A program made the position numbers and the translations under genes. From Haliotis asinina (taxonomy: Eukaryota > Mollusca > Gastropoda > Lepetellida > Haliotidae): a stretch of 64,000 nucleotides of DNA. The stretch is from assembly GCF_037392515.1 (NCBI RefSeq), contig NC_090287.1:9717501-9781500 (forward strand). Reading direction: 5' to 3'. A model generated the notes under the pieces. The model did no database searches, was not told the DNA's origin, and saw only the letters and a program-made list of their open reading frames with translations. Shown here in pieces: positions 11,701 through 23,282 of the stretch (positions within the stretch are counted from its first letter, which is position 1; each line of letters opens with the position of its first letter).

Positions 11701-14700
11701 ACATCACACAAATCGACTGGTGTCTGCATAATCCCCCAATGTAGCCTGTCACCAGATTTGAACATATTAAATACTGCAGTTCATGAGATAATGCGATAAC
11801 AAGAAACGGGACATACATACAGACACTGAATACATAGTACCCCCTTCCGTACGACAGGGGACAAAAGTGAGGGTAAAGTAGTGATTCTTGTTATCATACT
11901 TACCATTTGTTTTTATCTTTGAGCTGAGGAGGTTTAAAGCCACTTTTGGACATCAAAAACAATGCCCTGGAATGAGAAGATGCAATTAAGTGATGTCAAG
12001 TTCAAACAGAAACTAACTGAAAAAATATAATCCTCCCAAACTTATCAGCTTCATCTATATAGATATAGATGCCTTGAAAATTATAAATATTTACACACAA
12101 AATGGAAAATAGCTCACTGTCAAAATAAGTTGGCAGAGACTTGGTTAAATATATTTATTGTGAGTTAATAATACTGGAATTAAAAAGGAATAGATACCTC
12201 ATGGGATGAAGATCAAACATGGGTGGCTGCAACTCAGCAAACTCTATGGCTGTGATGCCCACAGCCCAGATGTCACACTGCTGATTGTAGCCCCCTTTCC
12301 TCTCCACAGCAGCCACCTCGGGGGCCATCCTGAACACACACAACAGCAGAACATGTAAACATGTATGTGGCTGCATGCTGAGGTTGCGGGTGTGACTGTA
12401 TGTCCTCGTTTGATGCACATGTATGTGACCATGTGGCCTCGTTTGATGCATGTGTTTAACCGTATGTCTTTGTTAATTGATGCACATGTCCACGTTTGAT
12501 GCACATGTGATCAATGTCCTTGTTGGATACACCAATGACTGTATGTCCTTGTTGGATGAAAATGTGTGACCGTATGACCTTGTTGGATGTACTAGTGACC
12601 GTATGTCCTTGTTTAATGCACATGTGACTGTATGTCCTTGTTGGATGCACATGTGATCATATGTCCTTGTTTGATGCACATGTGACTGTATGTCCTTGTT
12701 TAATGCACATGTGACTGTATGTCCTTGTTGGATGCACATGTGACTGTATGTCCTTGTTTGATGCACATGTGACTATGTCCTTATTGGACGAACATTCGAC
12801 TATATTTCCTTATCAGATGCACATGTGACTGGATATCCTTGTTGGATGTACTTGTGACTGTATGTCCTTGTTGTTTCACATGTAGCAGCATGTCCTTGTT
12901 GGGTTCACATGCCTCGTCTGGACTTTGTCATATTTACAATGCCAGCTCACTTTGTTACCAAGGATATTTTCATCATATCAATATTTCTCTGAGGCAAAAT
13001 TATTCATTACAAGAACTCTCTTCATTTTACACCGTATGTTAAATATGATACACTATATGGGAAGATTTCAGTAGAAATGCAGAGAGACGGAAATCAAAGC
13101 TTCTATTTTAACACTGGACTGATATTTGTCCAATGATAAATGATATTAATATTGATTCCACTTGCTGTGAAAACTCACCAGTAAGGTGTCCCAATGAAAG
13201 ATTTTCTTTTACACATAGTTGCAGTTATCTGGGCCGACACACCAAAGTCAGCTGAAACACAATGTCTTTCTGTTAATCCCTGTCATTATTTTCAGTAGAA
13301 TATAGTTCTACATCCACTCTAGACCGGTCTTAATCATGTGGGGATTTCAACTCAGAATAGATACTTAGTGAGTGAGTGAGTGAGTGAGTTTAGTTTTACG
13401 CCGCACTCAGCAATATTCTAGCCATATGGTGGCGGTCTGTAAATAATTGAGTCTGGACCAGACAATCCAGTGATCAACAACATGAGCATCGATCTGTGCA
13501 ATTGGGAGCCAATGACATGTGTCAACCACCTGATCCACCCAAGTCTGACCACCTGATCCTGTTAGTCGCCTCTTACGACAAGCATAGTCGCCTTTTATGA
13601 AAAGCATGGGTTGCTGAAGGCCTATTCTACCGCGGGACCTTCACAGGTCATACTTAGTAAGCTATGAATACTTTCAAAAGATGATTAAAGTGGACTCTCT
13701 GCGGTGGGGTGGGTTGCGGGGTGGGTGGGTCAGACTTTATTGTAGTGGACCAATGAATATGTATATGTAGCAGGGCATGGAGTCATCCCACTGATGACAT
13801 CCTTACCTTGTGAGCTTGCTCACAGGGTTAACCTCTTTGGTCATGTAGACATGATGATGATGACTTTGGATCAGAAGGTCAGTGGTTCAAATCAAAGTAT
13901 AGGACTCCATGGGTATTGATATAGCCACTGCTTTGCCTGGTCCAGACTCACAAATTCAGTGGCTGCTAGAAAACTGCTTGAATGCACAAAACCACAAACT
14001 CGCACAGATCTCCAGCTATGAAATATGGCTTTTAAAAACCCTTCACATATCTTGGCCAGGATTTGTCAGCACCAGATCTGTGCTCCAGTTTCTTTAAAGA
14101 GGTTGACAACAGATATTTAACATATTTTTGGCAATTCTGGTTTCCCTTTCCCAATAAGCTGACAGGCTATGATAGAACATAAATACAGCTCAAAACAGCA
14201 GTATTCCTAATTCACACTCTTGTGCAGGAACAAAGTGAGGGAACTTTCTGTAACACTTACCAAGTTTGACATCACCTTCATCTGTTAGTAAAATATTAGC
14301 ACCCTGAAAAACAGAGATATTTTAGTGGTATGCTACAATAGTCAGGATAATAACAAGAATGGTAACACTACATGTTGACAAACTATCTTTATTACCTGAT
14401 TCTTCAAGCTTTCACAGGTTCAATGATTCTAAATACCTTCCATGCAAGACATCCCAACACTATTAACACTACTAACCACGAGCCTGTTAACATGAGGTAC
14501 CATACGAATTCCTACAGTTTGCATTTCCAGTGGGTAACATAGAAAATGTTGCTCCTTATACGCGCAGAACATTGACTGACTCAGCCAATCAGAAAATGAC
14601 ATTTGTGTGTGAGGTAAGATAAACGATTTTAAGGAACTGTTCACAATTTATGGCAAGGAGGGTGATGATGATATTTATGGAGAAGAATGTATTATGTGAA

Positions 14701-17700
14701 TGACCCTACAGAAAATTTATGCACACAGTAAGTAACACCCCTTGCATCACATGTACAAAATCATTGACACCCCCTCCCCTAGTAAGAGAGTTAAAGAACT
14801 GATCACTCCCATCCCATTTACATCAATAGAATAAAATGGGAGAACACTCCCTACCCCCAATTTCTTTGCAAAAAAGACAATGAATACTTCAAAGAATAGC
14901 CTACTCAACATGCTTAACGCAGGATATGAAGACTTAAGTCCCTTGTGAATGAAAGCTGTCCTTTACCAATTCAAACACTCCAATTGTGACCCAACAGTGT
15001 CATACTTTGGGGTAGACAAGTAAATGATGTGATAAAGACAAGCAAAGCTATGTACCAGTCAGATCACAGTCAGACAAGTAAGTGATGACATAAAGACAAG
15101 CAAAACTATGTAGCAGTCAGACTACAGACAAGTAACTGATGATATAGAGACAAGCAAAACTATGTACCAGTCAGATCACAGTCAGACAAGTAACTGATGA
15201 TATAGAGACAAGCAAAGCTATGTACCGGTCAGATCACAGTCAGACAAGTAACAGATGATATAAAGACAATCAAAACTATGTTAGTATGTATAAGTCAGAT
15301 TACAGTCAGACAAGTAACTGATGATACAGAGACAAGCAAAACTATGTACCAGTCACATTACTGTAATCCCAGAGTGGAAGCTGCATTTGTGACATTTAGA
15401 GATTAAAACAGTCTGTCAGAAAAAATGTGTGAAGTCATGACATTCTCATGGTTGGAGAGAAACAATTTCTTTGTCAAACTCATGTCTCTCATACCACGAC
15501 ATCTTCTTGATTGCTGCATAAGGTCCAAATGTACTAGTATGATGTTCTATAAATGTATTCAGCAATACACTGATGCTCTATCAGGAACCACATGTTGTGA
15601 TCTGTTGCTTACCTTGATATCTCTATGCATCTTCCCCCGACTGTGAAGATACTTCAGTCCCTTCAGTGTTTCTCTGCATATAAACGCTATCTGTGGCTCA
15701 GCCAGGGGGCCAGTCACTAAATAAGAAACACAAGTTTCTGGTGCAAATAAGATAAGCAAGGGATGGCTAAACAGAAGGGCTGTAATAATTCAGTTCGATT
15801 CACCGGAAATCTAACGACACCTTCATTTTGATTTTTTATAACCATTACCACTATGTCAATTTCAAATTTGAATACCTATTTAAATTATTTCCACACAGCA
15901 AGAATGTACTTTTGGCTCCAACTTGTGCAGTTTCGAGCTTCAAATTTCGAAAGCAAAATGGGACTGGTTGACACCAGGCTAATTATCCAATGAGAACTGT
16001 TAGACAGTGCCAAGATGACGATGGATTTAACACTGAAAATGCTGACCCTGAGAGTTAAATGAAATCTGATGTTTTCACTTGTATGAAGAATCGAATTGAA
16101 ATGATCAAATCAGGGTTCCAATATCAAATCCAAATGAAACAAGGCCTGGGTGAATCAATGCAGACCTAATAATCAGCAATATCAATGATTCTAAATATGA
16201 TTAATGATTATTGTCAAGAAAACTGTGTTGTTGATAATCTTACATAACTAATGTGAGGAAATATAACTGAAAAAATACAGACAAAATACACAAAGTTACA
16301 TCTACATTCATGCCTCATTTCTGTATTATGTCAAGAATGCTGTCTTTATTAGTAGTATATGTTTAAGAAATATGTCACCACTTTAGGTCTGATGCATAAT
16401 GCTGCACTCAGTAATTTTACAGCTATGTGACAGCAGTCTGTATTTAATCTAGTATGGACCATACAATCCAGTGATTGATATCACGAGCATTGATGTATGC
16501 AACTGTGAAATGATGACATGTTCAAAGCAAGTCAGTGAGCCTGACCACCTGATCCTGTTAGTCCCATCTTACGACAAATATGGGTTAATGAAGACCCATT
16601 CATAGGGGGTTACCACTGACCGGTGAGTCAGTAACATGAAATATGGGACAAGTCGGCTTTCATTTCTGGCAATCAAATAATAGTATCTTACTTGTCCATG
16701 GACTACTCGATAATTTCTGCTTACAGTTTCTAACTGCAAAAAAACTTAGATTTCATTTTATATCTGCTCAAAAATGTAGCTATTAAATTTTACAGTGATA
16801 GTAAAGTTGAGATATTTTTCTTTGCTATTTATTTCTCAATAATTACTTCACTAAACAAATACCATCTTGATTTATTCTTTCACAATTACATCATCATGTT
16901 TATGACAAAAAAATCAGGGCAAGTGGAAAAGTTACTTTCTAAAAGTCACTTGCACGGTGGCAAGTGGGTTTACAAAAATAACTTGAACCCCTGCAGTTGT
17001 CTGTAATATTTATCAATTGTTGATCTCTACAATCTATATTGATGGCCAGCCCTACAATCAAATACAAGATTCACCAACTGTAAACAGAAAGTACAACCTG
17101 CTTATTCCATTCATAACATCAGATAAGATGTATGCCCAGGCATTGAAAAGGTAATTTGTGAATATAATGCATTATCACAAGACTTAGACTACCATTTTAT
17201 TTGTGCCAACTTCCTGGAAGCACCAATGTGCACACAGTTGTCAGGATACTTTAAGCTGATACTTTAAGTTTCATGCAACTAATTCAATCCTGTTGAGGAC
17301 AGAAATATACTTAAATCTGATCAGGTAATTCAGAAAATGGGATTAGTCCTGTGCTTTTGTTCTTATAAACACCAGGAAGCAAAACATCCTAACAGTTTCA
17401 ACTTAAGTTTTTCAATCCAACAGATAAAATAGGCCCCCTGTTGCTATAAATACACCAAACCAAGACAGAACACCAGGGGACCTATAAAATCTGTAACTGC
17501 AACCAAATAGTGCTCTCAACTTACACATTGGAAGATTTCCATTGCAACAGAATCTGATTTTCTTTGGTCCAAACTTTGGTAATTAAATTTATCTCGAAAT
17601 AGATCCAACTTTGAAATCAGAGTACACAAAATATAATTTCCTCTGATAACTCAGAATAGGCTATGTATAGTACTAATAAATAGGGCTGCAACAATTCACC

Positions 17701-20700
17701 CAGACCACAATTCAATTTGATTTTTGATAGTGGACCCTCGATTTGATTCTTTGATCAACTAAAATTATCAGATTATGTGTAACACTGAGTCAGCGTTTTT
17801 AACATGAAATCCACTGTCAACTTGGTAATGTGTGCTAACTACAATTTTCCAAGGATAATTAGCCTTGTGTCAACCTATCATGTTTCTCTTTATTCCACCA
17901 CTCAGTCACCACTGGAGTCAAACTTATGTTCTGGTTACATGGAAATAATTCAAATAGGTATTCAAACACCAAATTGAAATAGTGAAAACAGTTATCGAAA
18001 ATAGAAACTAAGGTGTCCCATTAAGTTTTGATGAATCAAACCAAACTGTTGCAGCCCAACAAACAAATCCAGAGAAATGAGATAAATACATGAGCTAATA
18101 AACTAGATCGTGACACTGACCATGATAGATATCCTGCATGGATCCACCTCCACAATATTCCATTGCAATCCACAATTTCTCCCTCCTGCAACAGAATACA
18201 AACATGAAACATCATGATATAATACAGCTGGGAAATAATTAAGTTATTATCATAAGTGCATATTTCAATGAAAGCAACACAAATAATGTGGTCATGGATC
18301 ACTAATAGTACGATAGTACGCAATGCCCAACTTCAGTTGTACAACAATCAACAAAAGCTTATCCTTGACAAAAATTTGCACTGAACACAATCCAACTGAT
18401 ATACACTTTTCAACAAAATATTTGTCTGAGAAATAGTTTACTAAATATGACTAACCTTCAGCATCTTCAGTAAATCATCAAACAATATTAACAAACATGA
18501 TGAACACAATAAATTGTCCTGGAGTGAGTGAATATTTCCACTATCCTAATACAGGCCTGTCACTAGTAACACTAAATGCATAAAAAGAGGCCATGTGATG
18601 CACAGGGCAGATGTTTACAAATGTCAAAGAAACAACTGAATCTTGAATTTCATCTCACAACATGTGGATCCTGACATAAGTGAGGGAGACAACTACTGTT
18701 TTTCACTTACCTAATGTAACTGCCATAGTAAGCTACGATGTTGGGATGTTTGCAGTCTTTCATCATGATTATCTCTTGTTGAATGATGGCAAAATCATCA
18801 CCTGTAAGAAGACAACAAACCTACATTTTAAACATTCTACAATCAAAGAAACCTCTCTGTCTGCATGATCATTATTTGTGTGCCATAGTTACCACTGCTT
18901 ACTTGGGATGAATTAAAACCACAAATACACCATATACATCGACATGTGTCTCAGACTGATCAATGGTCATTTATACTGCTTATAATTTTCATCGTCATGA
19001 TTACACAAATCTCCCAAATTTCTTTTCCAGTTTAATAGGCTGATAACGATCATGATAACATGGAAAACTGCCCTATCTGATGAAAAAAAATGATTTAACT
19101 CAAACACAAGCCCCAAAATTTAACTACCCCAATTTCTTCCCACTAAGTATATATGTGATGAAGGGAGCCATTAGACTCTGAATAGAGTCAGCACAAGGCT
19201 GACAAAACCTTGAAACTTAATCAAGGCAAAACAGGATTCAAACCCACAATTATTAGTTAGTGGCACAACCAAGGAATGCAACTCTGCACTCCACATTGCT
19301 GGGCCTTTGATAAATGAACCATGTAAAACTATGACATAGATTTGTTTACAACAGGTGTTGAGCATTACTGTAGACATTACCTGGCTCCAGTTTGATCACT
19401 TTCATGGCGGCAAGTGATCCTGTGTCCAGACTCTTGGCCTAGTGACAGCATTAACAGAAACAGAATATTAAAATGATGCACATTCCTCATAAACACAATA
19501 CATGTTTCCTATCTCAGCCCCAGAGGAGTAGACTAGTGGTCAAAGCAGTAAATTGTCACACCAAAGACTTGGGTTGCATTAGTCATATGGGTACAATGTG
19601 TGAAGCCCTTTTCTGTAGTTCACTGATGTGATACTGTTGGAATCTTGCTAAAAACTGCATATAACTAAACACACTCACTCCTATATCAGCCCATTCCAAA
19701 AAAGCATTTGTAACAATGTGTCTGACCAGACATGCACACATGAGTACTGAAAGTTTAAGCATTGTATGTCAGTGTGGTCTTTTCCAAACTGGGAGAATGG
19801 TGAGACTTGTAATTAATCCATTACATTAATTTGTACTACCCTCCATGAATCTGCATTAGTCCAGGCAGGAGGGCTAGAGCAAGCATGCTAACTTCCAACC
19901 CTGTTTGGTATATACAAAAACATAAAAATGTCTGTACCTGCATTCAATGTTAATCTTATTGCTAGTCATAATCATCATCATAATTATTATTCCACTTTGA
20001 CTCATCTTTAATAACTGTCTTACAAAGAAAAGAAAAATCTTAAAAGTGTCAACAAATATATTCCATGCACCACTAACATGTTCTCAATGTCAATGTTTAT
20101 GTAATCAGTCTTTGCTTGAAACATACAATATAAATAACAATCATGTTGGCATGCATGAGTGATCACAACAATGACTCAGTGTTATGTTGGGATTGTTCAT
20201 GAGTAACATAGTACATGCATCAGGATAACCTTGATCTGCATTCATAACACTATTTGGGAATCTTGTAATTGTCCTATTTTAGTGATCTATACACATTGTA
20301 CGCCCTGAACGTTTTGTTGATCAATGATTCAATATCAACATTAGGGTTATGACAGTGATCTCTTGTGTTTTCTGTTTGACTGTGAATAGTGATGCAACAG
20401 TAGGAAATTATACAGAATTCCATAAATCTTTTACTGGGACTAATCAAATGATGGTGGTAACAAACAGAGTTATCTCTTTTGTAAATAATTCAATAAACTA
20501 ATGTACATGTACAGAGTAGAACAGGTAGGCCCTATTGGTTTGTTAATACATATATTTCAATAACACACAGTAACTGCTAACCTGTAACTCATACAGAATG
20601 TAACATATACAGAAGAGAACAATAGTTTTTTTTCAGTACAACTTCAATTTAGTTATTTACCATCAGAAAGTGAGTGGTGAGAAATAAACATAACACTATT

Positions 20701-21379
20701 TTACAAATTATAGCATGTAAATTTGTCACTGCCATACAACTGGTTCAAAATGTTTTTCTCACTTTCTTAATTCTGTAAAATGTTTTGATAGCTTCTGAGA
20801 TAAACTGAAGTATGTGATGTATTTAATGTATCTCACATAATTTCTGACTGACTATTGCTGACAATCAACTGACAGTTGACGTTGTTAGTAATGTTACACA
20901 GACACAGGGCGAACTGTCAGCCATGACAATTCTGACACAACAGCTACAAAACACCCGAAGTCCCCTCAAAACAACATACGAAAACTACTCTCTGGACAAG
21001 GTAAATACTTACTTCATCAATACTTACACAGGTAAAAGAAATATCACTGACAGTTGTGACATTTCGGATGAGTTATCTTCGTGGACTTCCACTCTGAGTG
21101 AAAGACGTCTTACACATTTCTAACATATTTAGCCGAAACAGGGCACACATATTACCAGGCATCGCACATGACGTACATACGTCTCTTTTTGACATACAAC
21201 CAACTTAGACGACCGTGTTTACATGAAGGAAACAGGAGGAAATTATTCAATATTTGTGTCAAATATTCATGTCAAGTTTGCCATACAACCTTGTATACAT
21301 CCCCGTATGTTCCGCTTCCCACTCTTTGGATAAGTTCAAAGTCATCCTGAGGGTTCCTACGAAGAATATCCGCTGACAT
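5674..21379 (-). CDS. MAP4K3: MAP4K3-like serine/threonine kinase, 5' part (14 exons)
   Basis: Coding exons in transcript order: 21379-21290, 19438-19381, 18801-18711, 18185-18121, 15716-15613, 14303-14261, 13251-13179, 12329-12198, 11966-11904, 10892-10811, 8816-8706, 7254-7182, 6691-6666, and less surely 5736-5674. All joins keep phase, giving 358 codons. The protein has the glycine loop [10 protein letters not shown] (21-30), catalytic Lys43 (AAMKVIK), alpha-C Glu59, hinge [11 protein letters not shown] at 132-134, DFG at 152-154 and APE at 177-179. It matches germinal-centre kinases of the MAP4K3/MAP4K5 group. [28 protein letters not shown] and GVSAQITAT favour MAP4K3. This family acts in the cytoplasm in JNK and amino-acid/mTORC1 signalling. 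The proline-rich linker and citron-homology domain are not in the window, so the gene must run off the left edge. Start: first ATG, directly before the conserved N-terminus. Confidence 0.9.
6666..6691 (-). CDS. MAP4K3: MAP4K3 exon 13 (26-bp microexon)
   Basis: Acceptor ttcttttcag|TAAATT, donor CAAG|gtatgt. It encodes VNLNFDSPK in the right phase, comparable with the KFDPP motif of vertebrate MAP4K3. It is very short, so the call rests on phase plus this motif. Confidence 0.6.
7182..7254 (-). CDS. MAP4K3: MAP4K3 exon 12 (linker)
   Basis: Acceptor tcctacag|GATGC, donor AAAG|gtgaga, phase fitting exon 11. It encodes [20 protein letters not shown]. This resembles the HRI.S.....EKT.SEI stretch that follows the kinase domain in vertebrate MAP4K3. 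Confidence 0.7.
8706..8816 (-). CDS. MAP4K3: MAP4K3 exon 11 (end of kinase domain)
   Basis: Acceptor gttgcag|CATCC, donor TGGG|gtaagg. It encodes [20 protein letters not shown] and an acidic end, EMSEDDDG, as in the family where NNPD...DDDD follows the kinase domain. Confidence 0.88.
8977..9231 (-). repeat. Degraded copy of the ~270-bp Haliotis SINE-like repeat
   Basis: It matches the copies at 13369, 34686, 49709 and 50757 along its whole length (GCAATATTG, GTAAATAATTGA, GAGCATCGATC, AATGACATGT, CTATTCT.CCC) with about one change in six bases. Minus strand is given because the (TCAC)n tail then lies at the 3' end. Confidence 0.8.
9905..10760. repeat. Degenerate GACATACAG-type short tandem repeat
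   Basis: The stretch is built from variants of acagacatacagtgacatac. It is split by a single-copy segment at about 10090-10180 and by a SINE at 10296-10540. It lies in the MAP4K3 intron between exons 11 and 10. Confidence 0.6.
10296..10540 (-). repeat. Degraded ~270-bp SINE-like repeat
   Basis: Recognisable blocks are GAGTGAGTTTCATTTTACACC, CAGTCTGGACCAGACAATC, AGCATCAATCTATGCAA, GACCACCCGATCC and CTTACGACAAGCATGGG. Confidence 0.75.
10811..10892 (-). CDS. MAP4K3: MAP4K3 exon 10
   Basis: Acceptor gttcacag|GACC, donor AGAG|gtatgt. It encodes [20 protein letters not shown] then PPADKLLE, the end of the kinase core. Confidence 0.9.
11512..11800 (+). repeat. Two-copy tandem repeat (~168 bp)
   Basis: GGTGACCTTGAAA...TAAG.CAAC..TCAC.CAAATC.ACTGGTGTCTGC...CCCCCAATGTAG.CTGTCACCA occurs at about 11527 and about 11680. 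It is followed by GAAACGGGACATACATACAGACA and CCCTTCCGTACGACAGG, a sequence type I recall as an interspersed mollusc repeat. Confidence 0.6.
11904..11966 (-). CDS. MAP4K3: MAP4K3 exon 9
   Basis: Acceptor cattccag|GGCAT, donor AATG|gtaagt. It encodes [20 protein letters not shown]. Confidence 0.9.
12198..12329 (-). CDS. MAP4K3: MAP4K3 exon 8 (APE, subdomain IX)
   Basis: Acceptor gtgttcag|GATGG, donor TGAG|gtatct. It encodes [20 protein letters not shown] and then [18 protein letters not shown], almost identical to vertebrate MAP4K3/5. Confidence 0.95.
12360..12915 (+). repeat. 29-bp minisatellite in MAP4K3 intron 7
   Basis: The unit is TGTATGTCCTTGTTTGATGC followed by ACATGTGAC, in roughly 18 diverged copies. 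It begins within about 60 bp of the acceptor of exon 8. On the minus strand the copies give runs of the peptide [12 protein letters not shown], a by-product of the repeat. Confidence 0.85.
13179..13251 (-). CDS. MAP4K3: MAP4K3 exon 7 (DFG and activation loop)
   Basis: Acceptor gtttcag|CTGAC, donor ACTG|gtgagt. It encodes [19 protein letters not shown] and IGTPYW. The activation-loop Ser168 lies in [11 protein letters not shown]. Confidence 0.92.
13369..13650 (-). repeat. ~270-bp SINE-like repeat, full length
   Basis: It starts (GTGA)n GTTTAGTTTTACGCCGCACT and ends CGCGGGACCTTCACAGGTCA. It is nearly the same as the copies at 34686, 49709 (inverted) and 50757. Confidence 0.88.
14261..14303 (-). 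CDS. MAP4K3: MAP4K3 exon 6
   Basis: Acceptor tttttcag|GGTGC, donor CTTG|gtaagt. It encodes [14 protein letters not shown], just before the DFG motif. Confidence 0.9.
15009..15360 (+). repeat. ~58-bp tandem repeat, about six copies
   Basis: The unit is CAGACAAGTAACTGATGATA TAGAGACAAGCAAAACTATG TACCAGTCAGATCACAGT. The copies are close to each other and lie in the MAP4K3 intron between exons 6 and 5. Confidence 0.8.
15613..15716 (-). CDS. MAP4K3: MAP4K3 exon 5 (catalytic loop)
   Basis: Acceptor cttatttag|TGACTG, donor AAG|gtaagc. It encodes [19 protein letters not shown] and [15 protein letters not shown], containing the HRD motif. Confidence 0.92.
15775..16155 (-). mobile_element. hAT-like non-autonomous element (copy A)
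   Basis: It starts GGGCTGTAATAATTCA. It is related, in inverted orientation, to 17682-18058: the block ACACCTTCATTTTGATTTTT with TTTGAATACCTATTTAAATTATTTCC matches the reverse complement of that copy. It has no coding capacity. Confidence 0.6.
16388..16620 (-). repeat. Degraded ~270-bp SINE-like repeat
   Basis: Surviving blocks are GCTGCACTCAGTAAT, CAATCCAGTGATTGATATCA, GCCTGACCACCTGATCCTGT and TCTTACGACAAATATGGGTT. Confidence 0.7.
17682..18058 (+). mobile_element. hAT-like non-autonomous element (copy B)
   Basis: It is bounded by GGGCTGCAACAATTCA at the left and TGTTGCAGCCC at the right, the GGGCTGCAAC terminus typical of hAT elements. About 375 bp, AT-rich, no open frame. No clear 8-bp target duplication can be read. 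Confidence 0.65.
18121..18185 (-). CDS. MAP4K3: MAP4K3 exon 4 (hinge)
   Basis: Acceptor ctgttgcag|GAGG, donor CATG|gtcagt. It encodes [20 protein letters not shown], which includes the hinge. Confidence 0.9.
18711..18801 (-). CDS. MAP4K3: MAP4K3 exon 3 (alpha-C helix)
   Basis: Acceptor cttacag|GTGATG, donor TTAG|gtaagt. It encodes [19 protein letters not shown] and [11 protein letters not shown], with Glu59 as the salt-bridge partner of Lys43. Confidence 0.92.
19381..19438 (-). CDS. MAP4K3: MAP4K3 exon 2 (catalytic lysine)
   Basis: Acceptor ctgtcactag|GCC, donor CCAG|gtaatg. It encodes [19 protein letters not shown] with the ATP-binding Lys43. Confidence 0.9.
19525..19680 (+). repeat. Degraded tRNA-derived SINE
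   Basis: GAGTAGACTAGTGGTCAAAG (A-box) and TTGGGTTGCATTAGTC (B-box remnant) are followed by GGGTACAATGTGTGAAGCCC and a tail CTAAACACACTCACTC. Confidence 0.6.
21290..21379 (-). CDS. MAP4K3: MAP4K3 exon 1 (start codon, glycine loop)
   Basis: ATG at 21379. It encodes residues 1-30, [14 protein letters not shown] through [10 protein letters not shown], ending in phase 0. The donor is AAG|gttgta, which is weak at position +3. Confidence 0.85.
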
Positions 21380-23018
21380 TTTGGCAATCAGCAAGCCCAA
21401 AACCTGCTTAATTGAGTTATTTAACCACTTTTCTTTGCGTTTTCATGGTTAACTGTCTCTCAGAGGGCTGATCATACACTTCCGGACATGCGCAGTGGAA
21501 CGTTAAAGTGCTTGGGCAATCATTCAGGGCATGCACCGGACTGCCTCATGTGTCATGTGCACATTGTGATGTATGACGTTTAACAACAACAGCATGCATC
21601 AGTGACAGTGGGAATTATATATATCGAAAGCAGTTTCGTCGCGTTGAATTTTCCTATCGTAGTAACTCGGTAAAAGGCGATATTACAATTTTGTATGGCC
21701 CTAGACAGTCGACTCGCCTATCTTATTACGCGTAATTTATCTTATCAGTGCAGTAACCGAGGAGCGTTATCACGTCATGATTCCCAGTGAAGCGAAAAGC
21801 CAAGTTACCCCGCACACATTGAGTTTACATGATTAAAATACCTTCAGAGAGATACTTTATTTACGATATGGCAAGTGCCCGTATCAATGTGACGTAACGC
21901 AATATGCCTATATTCAGAATAAGGGATAAAATTGTTTGAAAATTCTTCTTTTTTTCAGATTTCTTTATATAAAACCCGTTTATGGATACCTTCGTATAAC
22001 GTTTTGCCCAAGTCATATGTATTTTTCATGACTTAAAATGTGTCTAATGCTTGAATCAATGCTCCGTCTCTGGTCCTCGTGATTGGCTACTGGTTTGTAC
22101 AAACCCGATCACGTAAAATGCGTGCGCTTCTACATGAATGATAAGAAACTGCACACAGTGAGTGAAGCCCCAGTCGATATTTGTCTTCGGTGTCCTATCA
22201 GGAATAATCCACGTCCCTATCAAACTATATGTATTATCAAGTGTAATATTCATATCGGTGAGAAAAATGTAGGTCTGGTAAATTGCTGCATATTGCTGTA
22301 TTATTACAGAATGCTTTGATAATCTCGATTTATTCATGGAGTAGTGCAGAGCTGATTTCGCCCATCTATATTACATCTCAATTACTATGATGTCAGTCAC
22401 TGGATTGTCAGGTTCAGATCAGATTACTTCAATGGCGTCGTTCTTTTACACGAATATCATGTTACTGCAACTAATAAGGCGTCCAACAAATCCTACCCGC
22501 ACCAGCCCCGACTCAAGCCTAAACTCCCACCCTCATCAGTGTACAAACATGCGCCCTCTCCCCTAACAGTCACCGCCATGGACTCTCACCAGGATGTTTT
22601 CATATCATAGCCACGTGTTTAAAGGTTTACCCGGTTATATAATGCCGTCCGCGCAATAACGTTTTATGGGTTTCAACCATTATTGCACACCCCGTTGTGG
22701 TACGGGTTAGATGACATCACGGTTCTCAGTATCCTACGCACATGGTAGGACGAAACAGACAGCCGCGTTATTTATGTCTCATCTTACAATGTCTTGTCAC
22801 GATTCGGGTATTTCGGGAACCTCGTGAGAGCCGGATTGTTGGTGACTTTAGTGCTTTGAAATCCACACGTAGTTTTATATGCGCTTTTTTGTTCACCTGC
22901 ACGACTTTGTTTACTTTAAGTAAGACTTTATTCATTTTCGATTATTTTAGTTTTTTATTGCATTACTGAAAGACTTACATTCCATTATATTGCCGAACGT
23001 ATAAATCTCTTTCACACA

Positions 23019-23079
23019 ATGGCTTCTCTCCGTTACCTATCTGGTTTGTTAAAGGACCCGACACTCGATATCGTGCTCA
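23019..23079 (+). CDS. Possible first exon of an unknown gene
   Basis: CACAATGG gives a reasonable start context, followed by 20 codons, MASLRYLSGLLKDPTLDIVL, and a good donor (CTCA|gtaagt). No downstream exon was recognised; the next kilobase is a Tc1-like transposon. The call is speculative. Confidence 0.15.
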
Positions 23080-23282
23080 GTAAGTAAACTGTTCTTTAAT
23101 CTGAAGGTCCTTTCCATGCAATTATAAAATACATGTACGGGAACGCTGATTCACCCATAGAACAGTTGAGAAAAGATAAACGGACTACTTTTCAGATTTT
23201 ACGAACGCTTCTATCAGGATGAACCGTATTGATTAGCATTTTTATAAATAAGCTGTTAATAACAGTAAATATCTAACCAATG

